Shown here: positions 24,101 through 36,100 of the stretch, piece after piece
Position numbering within the stretch: the stretch's first letter is position 1
Layout: the number at the start of each line of letters is the position of its first letter
Source of the DNA: Gymnorhina tibicen
Taxonomy: Eukaryota > Chordata > Aves > Passeriformes > Artamidae
NCBI GenBank assembly: GCA_013399875.1
Contig: VXAZ01004023.1
Coordinates: forward strand, 558,282 to 622,281
Length of the DNA stretch: 64,000 nucleotides
Direction: 5' to 3'
Program-made: the position numbers and the translations under genes
The notes under the pieces: generated by a model
Databases searched by the model: none
What the model was told of the DNA's origin: nothing
What the model saw: only the letters and a program-made list of their open reading frames with translations

Positions 24101-27100
24101 NNNNNNNNNNNNNNNNNNNNNNNNNNNNNNNNNNNNNNNNNNNNNNNNNNNNNNNNNNNNNNNNNNNNNNNNNNNNNNNNNNNNNNNNNNNNNNNNNNNN
24201 NNNNNNNNNNNNNNNNNNNNNNNNNNNNNNNNNNNNNNNNNNNNNNNNNNNNNNNNNNNNNNNNNNNNNNNNNNNNNNNNNNNNNNNNNNNNNNNNNNNN
24301 NNNNNNNNNNNNNNNNNNNNNNNNNNNNNNNNNNNNNNNNNNNNNNNNNNNNNNNNNNNNNNNNNNNNNNNNNNNNNNNNNNNNNNNNNNNNNNNNNNNN
24401 NNNNNNNNNNNNNNNNNNNNNNNNNNNNNNNNNNNNNNNNNNNNNNNNNNNNNNNNNNNNNNNNNNNNNNNNNNNNNNNNNNNNNNNNNNNNNNNNNNCT
24501 TCTTCTTCTTCTTCTTCTTCTTCTTCTTCTTCTTCTTCTTCTTCTTCTTCTTCTTCTTCTTCTTCTTCTTCTTCTTCTTCTCTTCTGGACTTTCAGCAAC
24601 ACCAGAACATCATCTGGGAGGCCCTACACCATGGCCCAGAGGGGCCCATGCCAAACCCCAGCTCCAGAGAGGAGGGAGCCACACCCACAAGGGACTCTGA
24701 AATCTACCCAGGTTCTCTCCACAGCGAGAGGTTTTATTATTCAACATAATTCCTTTTCTGTGCCTGCGTGCACTTCATTTTTTAAATAAATAGGGTTTTT
24801 TCACTTTCCTCCAAGGAATTTCTTTCCAAACCTGGTGGGGGAGGGGCAGCTGAAACCTGCCTTCTGTCAGAGGACATTCATTTTGGACGTTCCTCCAATT
24901 TGTCTCAAACCAGGACAGGTATATTAAAAAAAAGGCAAAAAATCATCATGGCATCACTAAAACAACATCTTCTATACCTTCTACACCTTGCTATATGACA
25001 TCAGATAGGGTTGGATGGGGCCCTGAGCAATCTGATCTAGTGAAAGGTTCCCTGCCCGTGGCAGGGGAGTTGAAACTAGGTGATCTTTATGGTCTCTTCC
25101 AACCCAAGCCATTCCAAGATGCTACAATCAGGTCACTACACAGGCAGGAATATACCTACAGTAGAGATGGAGATCTTTCCTCAGTTATCAGCATGATTTC
25201 AAAAGCACTGGCATTAATCTAGAATGTTGTTTTTATTCTGTGTTGGATTTCTATTGTATCTCAAACAGAAAGAAAATCATTCATAGAGTTAGATTATGCT
25301 TTCCTTTAGTTTCACCTAAATGAACATTGAACTAGTTGCAGCACAATCTTTGAGAAGCAAAATAAATTGCAGCCTAAACCTTTTTTTTATATAAAATACA
25401 GGACTACACTATGGACAAGCAATTTAGTAACATTTTATAAATGTTTATCATTTATCTTTTCCAAAGGTTGGATTGAGGAGGACAGCCAATGGGTGATCCA
25501 GTTAAACAGACTCCAGAAGCTGATTGATAGACTGGAAAAGAAGGTGTGTGGGCTTTTTCACCTGTTTCTTCTTTCACTTTCAGTAAAGCAATCCTTAAAA
25601 CACAAATGTTTTCAATGCCCCAGCTGCAACATTACCTAAGAGAGCTAACACTCATTAAATGCCTACATTTTTCTTCCACCTTCCTCTTTCTTATTCATGA
25701 CATGATTTTTCCATGCTTCCCTTTCCCCCTCCCATCACCACAGATTCAACTTTTCATAAAGATGTGAAAAGTTGCATTGTTCTATGACTGGAGAATGTTA
25801 ACGGATTTAGTTATGCTTGTTTGGGGGAACATGCTACAACCTTCCCCTTTTAGGATCTGATATTTTCCTCTTTCTCTCCAAACGTTCCCATGAAAGCTTG
25901 ACAGAAAGTTTTGTTTCCTCCTTTGCCATCAGAGAATACTCATTTATAAAGATTATACCACTTTCCTTGTCAGTACAGTTCAACCAAAATCTGATGCAAA
26001 TCCTGCCTGGGAGCTGGCTGCACCAGCTCCCAGAGCCCAGAAACCATCAGTGGTTTCCACATCAAAGCAGAGCCCTCCAGGAGTCTGACATATGACCCAT
26101 CTGATGCAACAATGCCAGGGCTTCCCAGTGCTTGTAAAATCCTGAGCCACATCTGTCAGTACAGAAAATATCTATTCCTCTTAATTATTATTCAGACTTG
26201 ATTGCTACCCAGGTGTTCAGAAGTTGTCTTCTAATCTGTGTGTGATGACTTTTTTTTGGAGAAGAAAGAACAGCAGAGGAAAAAGCAAGGTTATAAATTC
26301 CTGAGTTGTTCTCTGCATTAAGTTTCCCTATTGAAAGACAGACAGACAACTTCAGGTAGGCGCTCAGGGAGTGGCTGAATTCAGTGGATTTTGAGACCCA
26401 GGGTATTTCTTCCTCCTTGTCCACTAGAGGTGAGGTTTTAGGCTGAAGTGCTCAGACCCAGGAGTAGCTCCAGTCCCAGTGCAGCTGATGCTGTTCCTCC
26501 CCACAGGTCAGTGCTCACCAGCAGCCAGACTGTATCTGTACTCCAAAGACACTGGCATGGGTCTCTTCGGCAGCACCCACACACAGGCGGCACTCACAAG
26601 GACATGAAACAGCCTGATCCTGTTCCTTCTGTCTAGCTGATTGGGATAGTCCCCCATGAGCATTACCATCTAGTATTTGTGGCTGGGCCCATACCCCTTA
26701 CTCAGGCACTGTCTCAGACCTTGGCTCATGGCAGAAAAATGTCTCCTGACTCGTCCAACTTGAGTTCAGTAGCAAGTTACACACATAGAAAATAGTCAAG
26801 TAAGGGATTTAACAAAAAAAACCCAATAAATGGTGGTGACTTCGCACAGGGCTTAGCAAGAGAAGCAAACTGACCTTTCTCTGCTGTTGCTCCCTCCCAA
26901 ATGAAAAAACTGCCCCTAATTACTTTTCCCCTTTGGTCTTAGTTTGGTATTTCTGTTATCTCAGCCTTATTACTGATTAGCTGCATATGGTCACACCCAG
27001 CACTGCTGGCCTTGCTCCAAAAGGAGCCCAGTATTCCTTTTGGTTATCCCTGCAGCCTGACAGTCTCTCGCATCACTTCTCCTTAACCAGCTGTGAAATT

Positions 27101-30100
27101 TGGCCATTCCTTGTGGCACTGTCCATGGCTTCTGTCAGCTTCTCACTCTGCTGCCATGCTCTGCAGCTCCTCATGGTCTGCTCAGCCCAGTAAGCTCTGG
27201 CCAGGGAATACCCACGGGCCTCTACCCAGCCGCTTCCTTCCGGAGGTCATTTCTGCATGGGAAAGGCAATTACACAGCAGTTGCCACATGAATGACATTT
27301 TAGTAGCAACTTGATTTTTTCTGAATAGATATAAATTGGATTTTGAAATGTCAAAGTCCACCACGAAAAGTTAAGTCTGGCTTTACTCCCCACCCTGCTT
27401 TGGAAACTGCAGCTCACACACAGTGAGTGTGGCTCACTGCCACAGTTGCCACCCAACATGGACTGATGCCAAAAGAAAACATTTAAAAGAATGTTACTTA
27501 AAAAAGAAATAAACCTGGCATACAGCAACAATGCAATGGAAATGTTACAGAAAGCAGCCAAACATTTTGTGGTAAATAAACTTACAACCAGAACAAAGAG
27601 AAGAATTATTTTCTTGCTAGCTTTAGAGAAACTTTGCAGTACAACCTGAGTCATTACTTTCCCCTCTTTTTCCATGTGTTTCCCAAGAAAAAAATGGCAG
27701 TGAAAGTATAGAACTACAGGAATACACATTTTTCCCTCAGTTTTTTTATCTGGAGTATCTGCACTGAAAATAAAGCTGGCTGCCTTTCCCTTCACACACA
27801 CATTTCATGCCTTTCTATCCACATTCTGCAGGAGATGTACAACTACACAGCAGTTTTTGAATACTTCACTCCTGCCTTGCTCTGCCACTTGCTGCTGGTG
27901 GAGGTCCTCTGTCCATTTGAATTCTACCTGCACATCTCTTGTTGGCTTTTCAGCGAGTACAGCATCTGTGCTGGCAGAACAGCAGTTACCTGAGGTTAAT
28001 CAATCCTTACCCATGCTGGGAGCAGAAGAAAATTTTTCTCTTTGCTGCACAAGAACTGTGTTCAGTGAGAAGCGAAGCACCACTAACAAAGAGTGTGTTT
28101 TGCTCCAGCTGCTTAATGCAAATCAATCTGCTTTTTTTTTCAGGCATATGGATATTTTTCAGAACATCATAATGAGACTGGGTTAGGAGGTACTGCATGT
28201 GTCTGGCAAGTGAAGAATGATTTTTTGTGCTCTACTTGTTCGTGTTTGCGTGAATCACTGATTCCTGGAGAGCACATGCAGTCTGTGTACCAGGTGTACT
28301 CACAGACACATCTCTTTGCTGCTGCCCAGCCTGTCCTCACAGCAAGGGCAGCAGTTCAGAAACCTGACTTGGATCATCATCCACATCTCTTTCAGTGCTA
28401 GAAAACAGTCCCCTGCAACCACAGATTCCATGCAGGGAAGTTTATTCTGTGTAAAGTCTTATGATTGCACAATAGTAGCTGAGAGTTCATTTCAAATTAC
28501 CGTTCTTGCTCATCTCCACAGTCCATGTGACAAATTTGAGAGGATTTCTGTCTTTTCTCATTTAAGTCCAACATACCTTTGGGAACAAGCAGATTTGTTA
28601 AAATGAAAAATCGCCTGCCAAGCACTATAAATAAAACTTTACAAGACAGCCTGGGCTGGAATAAACCACTGAGGCATGCGAGATCTTATAAACAATGCTT
28701 CTGTTTGACTTAGAACTAATAAAGGGATTTAACTTCTTGAGATAGAATGGAATCTAGTTATTGGAAGAGTTTGTTAAAAATGTAAGAGCAGAATACAGCT
28801 GTAGTATTGACTCTTACAATTTCTATTTTCTTTTCAATTGCCTCAAAGGATCTAAAGCTTGAATCACTTGAAGAGGAAATTTTGGAAGAAAATGCAAGAT
28901 CTGTAAGTACTTTTCAAGATAATGATTTTGACATTTGATTTTAAACACCAGGCATTGAGACCACACCTGGCCTCTTCTGTTAAAAAATAATTTTAAAAAT
29001 CTTTATCCTCACTTTTTCCAGTGATCAGAGTTAGCAGAATACACTGTGCAAAAGGCAACAGAACAAAACTTAGAATATGGGGGCAAAACTTTGATATTAA
29101 TTTTTTGCATTGTTTTCAAAGGATAGAGTGAGCCAAAACCTTAACACACATAAGGAGAAAAATGTGTCATTAATAAGATTTATCAAATTTGGCAGCAATG
29201 TTTATGGGGTGGTAGCTTCTCTGCTGCAAATGCTACCTGCATGCTTTAAACCATTGTTGTACAGCCTCCTTCCCTCCAAAAACTGCTATAGGAAATCTTA
29301 TGAGGAAAAATGGAAGAGTATCTAGTGCTAAGCAGCAATCAACATTACAACCTACAAAATAAAAACTGTGACCAGAAACAAACTTACTGTTAAACAAATT
29401 TATGTCCCAAGATTGATACACTAGCATTCCTAAATTCAGGGCTCTGAACCTAACAAAATGCAAATCAAATACACATGAAAAAATTATTTCATCACAGGAG
29501 TTGCATTAGATTTTTTTTTAATGAGATTATGCATTATTGCTACACAGACTGCTTATAATGCATGATATAACAGTATTCATAATCAAAGCAGAAACAAGTC
29601 AAAAACCTGTACAAGAAATTAAGTTGTACTCATTAAGAAGCACATAGTGTTCCTTTAAATATTCCATTAGTGAAGTTGACAAGTTTCAGCAGATGAATCA
29701 ATAAATAAACTATTTGAAAGAGCTAAATGATAATTATATTAATTCAGGATAAATAGGTCTTCTATACTGCTGACTGTTTCCATAGTCCTGTTTATAAAGA
29801 CTGTTCATTTTCCTGCAGAATTGTGGAGGGAAAACCCCCTCTCTATTCATCACTTAACGTGGGCTATCTTAGGCCTCTCACTCAGGTGAGGGTCAGGGCT
29901 CTAAAAGGTAAAAAACTATGAAAGCACCTCGATGAAAGCAACAATGCATCCAGTGCAGATTGTGGGGATATGCTCTCACCCCAAACCTCACACTTGCTGG
30001 CATACAGATTCATCCAGGGAAACTCACTGACTTTATTACTGAACATCTCAAAGATCAGCCTTTGCTCTGCTCTCTTCTCATCCAGAGTTAGGACAGCTCT

Positions 30101-33100
30101 CCTTCTCTGAAGTGGACAATCATGCCTAGACATAAAAGCCATGCTTGAGCATTTCTAATTCTCCACTCCAGATCACTAAAACAGGGACTGCAAACTTCAA
30201 GGGAACTTTTGTGGGTTTTCTTTGATGATTGTGGTTTGTATTGTTTCATGATAGACTTTTTCTGAGTTTAAAGTACACGGAATTCAGAGGAAGATATGGC
30301 AGTAATATTGTAATGGTTTTGTATCAGCACATAAGGATCGTTCAGCATCAAATGTCTGTGATAGAAGAAAAAGTGGAGGAATTCCATCTTGCTCTGAAGC
30401 AGTACGTGGAATCTGCTTCTGCTCAAGGTGGCTGCTTGCAGTAAGTACAATGTTACTGTCCCTGGGCTGAAGGAAGGAATGCAGTCTTTTTCCTGTAATA
30501 ACTTAGATTACTTATGAAGAGAGAACCTGTAACACCTTTCTTGGTGGGTTATGTGTGTATGTAAGACAGAGCTTTTCAAAGACAACCAGAACTAGAAAGA
30601 GATGTCAGAATGTGCATATTTTAGGTACTATCACAAAATGACTATACAGGCTTTCCCAAAGATATTTGCCAGTTCTCTGCTTGGAAGCCTTCAGAATCTT
30701 CCCTTTAGGCTGTCATTGTAAAATTTTAATTAATAATAAAAATAGGAAAAATTAAAAAGCAAAATTGTCAATGAAACTGTGTTTCTTCTTTGCTCCTTTT
30801 AGAAGTAAATAAAACATTAGAGCTGGGCTAAGAATAAATTTTAGTGGCTTACCACTGTACTCAATTTCTGAATTTAACATAGTGGAGAGATCTACTATCA
30901 TACATACTACAGACCATTTCCATCTTTATGAAAAAGATGTTTTTGTAATGTGTACACAATACAGCATCTTCCTGTATATTCAAGGGCTTCAAAAACTGCC
31001 TACCACGTCCCTAATTTATGAGTCTTGTTGCTATGAGATTATCACATTTAGGATTTTATCAGTAGTGTTCACATAGACCAGAAAAATTAAGCTGGAAGAA
31101 GAGTGATCTTTCTGCAGTGGTTCAGTTGTAAAGGCAGACTGATGAGGAAAATAAAATTCTCTTGCTGGCCAAGAGATGGAAAAAAACCCAATGAGAAGCC
31201 CTTCCAGCCCCCTCCCAGAAATGAACATCAGCAAAACACTGTAGTGACTGCAGACTTGTCAGGGAAGAGAGGTTACATTATTTCAGAATGCCACTTAACA
31301 AATGGTGGAAGAAAGTTCCTTTCTCTCCCAAGTTTACAGGCATTTCGTAAGTCTGTAATGCCACCTAAAGGATGGGTTTTGCTGTAGCTATAATTGACAG
31401 TGACTTGTTTATTCCAACAGCTTTTGACATTTTTGCTATTTTACCATGCACTTTCACACACAGCAGGAGAAAACCAATACATCATAAAACATTGCTGACT
31501 ACGTTATGAAGCATAAGCTGAGACCAGTTTTCAAGCGCATCCTTAGTGAGATCAACAATCTCACACTTGGGCACATGGAGAAATCTGTATCTATTCTTTC
31601 TGTGCTATTTATCGAAACACCAGTTTGACTACCCAAGTGCATAAGTCCCCTATGTGCTATAAAGCTCTTATGCTCAGGATTATAAGCAGGATGATTCTGT
31701 GTAGAGGATCAAGAGATATTCTGTGGGTCATTTTTCACCCTTGAGAAACTGTTACTTGAATAACTTAAGAACAAGCAACTAGAACTCAAAATATTATTTA
31801 AAAAGTGTATTTCCAGCAGATACCAGCCTATCTGGCTTTATACTCCATTATATATTTATACTTCATTTACTCCATTTGCTTTCAAAGCTCTTAAAATCTA
31901 TGACACTTTGGTGCATCTCTCATACAAAAGGATAACTTCTGCTTATTGGCTGATATTCCCTGAACAGCTGTTTCATTAATTTTCTGTTTAGCATTTCTTT
32001 AGATAAATGACACTACTGGAGCAATATAAAAAATTCGTTTCATAGTAAGTGTAGTATTATAAAATACTAATTAATAAAAATAAATATACAAGGACTTTTA
32101 TTTTTAAAAGCTCAGATAATTTACAGTATATGATCACTGTGATCACTTATTTGTTAAGTTCATGAGTTGGGTTGTTTTTTGGGTTTGGTTTTGTTGTTTT
32201 GTTTTGTGGGGTTTTTTTTCAAAAATCACTGCATTTGTTCCTACTCATAAGCAGTTAGGAATAAAATGTATATGTCCAATAACTTTACTGTGTTTCACTG
32301 AATTAGTTCTATTGTGAAATTTTTAGTGTTTCCATACAGAAGCTTCCAAGTAATTTCCTCTTCATTTTTTATGAGTTCTGGGAAAACACCAATGCCTGGA
32401 ATAGGTAAGTGTCAGGGTTTGGTTGGCTTTTTTTTTTTTTTTTTTGGTAATACATAAAGTTTTGAAGGTTAGAAATCAATTGTGTAGAAAGGCTGAGTAC
32501 AAATTACTTTAAATACTGCTAACTGATCTTTTGCTAAATAGATCACAACTAATACTTCAGAACAATACTTCAGTTGCTAAAGACTTGAATATACTGAAAC
32601 ATTAATAAAAATGCCAGAAAAAGAAAAGGTGATTCAAAACAGAAAAAGTCTGAAGGTGAGAACATAAAGATATAGCATCAGATGGATGCCAGCTCATCGC
32701 AGACAGAAAACCAGGAAGACAGCAATATTAACAGAGTTTCACGGTAAAGAAGAAACAAAAAGACCCAGTTATTGAAACAGAAGATGTGCCACCCCGCAAC
32801 ACACATCAGCATGCAAGTAGTTATGGGAAGCTCTCCCAAAACTTCCCAATCCACATCACAGGAACTCATCTGACAGACTCCCAGTGTCTCTTTTGGGCCC
32901 AAAATAGAAGTTATGGTGATTAAACATCCTACCAGCTGAATTCTAGCCTCTGGCAGGCAAATGACTAAGAAATTGAGACAAAAAGATTATCTACATTTAG
33001 TTTAAAAAACCTCAGACAAACCAATCCTATGATCCTAAATCTGTAGAGAGAACCCGTTCTTAGGGAGATGGAGAAGTCTCTTGAAGCTTTGCTGCTTTCC

Positions 33101-36100
33101 TTTCAAACAAAACCCCAGTTTTGCTGGGCTTCCTATCACAAAGACTCAAGAACACTGGTAACACACGTCAGCACTGTACTGGGTCACAACCAAGAGATGA
33201 GCATCAGAGTGACAGCGAGCTGCAGAGAAGAAAACTGTGTTTAATATAACATGCAAGAACTTCATAGCTTATCTAGTCTCTCCCACTATCACCGTAAGTT
33301 TTGAAGCACAGAATCTGTTGCAGCATTAATTGTAAAATTTCTAATGCTCATTTAAAAAGTTGAGCCCCTTTGAAAAACCTGTTGTATTTTTATTTTTTAC
33401 AATTATTTAGCCACCTTCAAATGAATTACAGCAAGGCATTCCAAAGAAGTAATGTGGATTTCTTGGAAACTCCAGAGCTCATCACAACAATGCTAGTCCC
33501 TGGTAAATATCAACTTTTCATATTGTTTTGTTTGTTCCATAGGAAAGGTTTTATTATATTAGTGTGTTCCATGTGCAAGACCATTGCATAATATCACCCT
33601 TAGTCAGATCTTCTTTGGTAGAGTATAGAGGAGGAAGGGACTCCAAATGTTTTTATTTTAACTACAGAAATATAAAATTCATCAGCAAGAAAAAGACCCA
33701 CAGTGCTTTATTTTACATATTGTGAAGTTACATAACATACTTTTTAAGAAAATATCTGGAATAAGCAATACTATTTGTGAATGGTAAAATAGACCCTGTT
33801 TAAGCTTTTCAGGGAAAAAAATGCTTTCTGATTAAGACTTCAACTTATTCCTACTTACATTGACTGAAGGGAGCCTTAATTACTAATAATTGATACTTAC
33901 AAGTTACTAACCAACTTGTTGTACATACTTCCTGCTATATTAAAAAAAGCAAGTTGGTAAAGATTCCAAATTATTATTCTTAATGCAAACCAATGAGCAT
34001 GTAACATCTTCCTCCTAGAAATAGGAGTTAAAAGACACAGCACAGGTGCAGGAAGCAAAGAAAGCAATCGGTCCCATATTTACAGAGAGGGGACAGCAAA
34101 TTTTTTTTTTTAATTTTAGGGAACACAAATCTATTACAAGGAAGCCCTAATTTCCTGTATGTCTGAGTACAGACTAAATTTGAAATAATAAAACCCCACT
34201 TAGTAGAAAACTAAATGTAGTCCTGTACCCGGGGTTTCTCCTTAAAAGAAGCCAGCCAAGATATCTTCAGACCTCATGAGCCTGATCTGGACACAAAATT
34301 ATATGCCAGGGATTCCTGCAGAATCAGAAGACTGCAGGTAATGAACCAAGAATCTCTGTAAATCTTGTATCTTACTGGGATATTGCTGGATTTAAGACAA
34401 ACTTGACTGTAGGAAACAATGAAGCCTTTTCCCAAAATTCTTTGTGTCCAAGAGACTGCACATGATCCAGCAGTGTTCCAGGGTACTCATGGGTAAAGTA
34501 CAATTAACATAAAATAAAATGTAAACATAATTTTTAAATGCCTAAATATGGAAGTGTCTGAAATTGGATTCCAAGTACTCATTAAAGCATTTACTCTGCC
34601 TGCTAAGAAGGATTTCAGTCTGCAGCACTCTCTCTGGCAGACAGTTGCCATAGAAACAGCATTTCTCACTGTGCACTCCTTGCTGGGGTGGGGGGACCAA
34701 TGGGAATTTATGCATTCACAGCTCTTTGTACAATTTTATACATTACCTGTAATTTAGAGATCTGTGCAGTGATTTGAACTCTTGTTTCATGGAAAGAGCT
34801 TCCCACAACTGATCTATGCAACTCATATTTGTCTTTGAAAGACAGTAAATGTTCTTGAAGTAAAAAATGATGGCTGCAATCCTACCAGTACACTTTACAA
34901 AAGAATTTTAGACACTGTAAAGTGACATCACTGTAAAATCAGAAGAAAAAAACCCCCAAACCTGCAATTAGAACACAGACAGGCTCTATTCTAAGAACAA
35001 ATTTACCTTAGCTGAGAAACTTCCAAACTTCTTCTACACATCTGGGTAGTTAAGAACTGAATCAATTGCAAATTGTAATCTGAATCTGATTCAAAGTTTA
35101 CAACCCATAAGTCTTTACCAATTAATTAAAATTAATAAGGATACACTTATGTGGCCAAGAATGATTCAGGAAGACAAGTTTTCAAGGCTGTTTGATCCAG
35201 TACTATCCTAAAGAAAATTAATTTACCATCAGTTAATAGGAACCACAACTTTCTATAACTACTCATACACTTGTTAACTCACGCAGTTGCTTCAGCAAAT
35301 CTACCAGGGTGCATGAATCACTCAGTTCACCTTCAATGAATATCTCATTTTTACACAAGATCTGGACTTGAGGACTCTAGAGAAACTTTAATCAAGGAAA
35401 ACATAAGCTAAAGGGAAACCATTGAACACTTACAACACTATAACCCATGAAATAAATAGTTAAATTTGCATTTTTGGGGGCTGAAATTCATTAATCCACT
35501 GATGTTTCAGAGACTACTAGGCTCATAGCCTGAATTCAGGTAAGACTCTTGAGTGTTTTCTCATCATTTTTCTTAATGAATATTAATTTTCGTTAAAATA
35601 GCATTAATGGCAGCATTTATGGATACATACACAAGAAACAAGTTCTGTTAATGAATTTGTGTAGTGTGAAACCTGTGGAGCCTAGAACACCCGTCTGCTA
35701 AGGGCACTTGGCATCTCAGATACAGTCGCAATTCCTTTCCTTCCTTCCCATCGCTCTCCATAAATCTTGTGGTTCCTCTCTGCATAAGGTTCCATTTCAA
35801 AAGGCCAAAGGCTAGAGTTTCTGGGGAAGAAACACAAATTGGTTTCACCCCAGCACTGTCTATAATCTGGTGATTACACAACTTTTTATGGGAATGACAT
35901 TTTACAAGTCTATCAATTCTCTTACTTTTGAGGACAAAATGCTGTTAATTCCTAGAGTTGTTATTAAAAACCCACCAGATTTGATTAATGTCACCAGGAA
36001 AGCAAGTCATTAAAGGTAACACAGCCACCCAGGGAACATAGTGCTCAGCTTAAAAACTGACACAGCAGCACAGGACTGAGGATTTATGTGGTTTGCTCTT

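Larger units (their letters stand above)
21923..25466 (+). other. NECAB1: NECAB1 intron containing the assembly gap
   Basis: It holds, in order, unremarkable AT-rich sequence, a CR1 copy (- strand) cut off by the gap, 771 undetermined bases, a GAA/TTC repeat, a GC-richer segment at 24.59-24.78 kb of unclear origin, and a second CR1 end (+ strand). Confidence 0.85.

Noticed and set aside
23370..24749. Apparent open frames of around 400 codons with poly-Arg, poly-Ser or poly-Leu
   Set aside because: They run through 771 Ns and consist of CR1 sequence on one side and a CTT repeat on the other, so they are artefacts.
27247..27801. A 184-codon antisense open frame with hydrophobic stretches inside a NECAB1 intron
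   Set aside because: No recognised domain or homologue. Hydrophobic segments are expected from T-rich codons, and one such frame by chance in 64 kb over six frames is plausible. No promoter or poly(A) context was seen.
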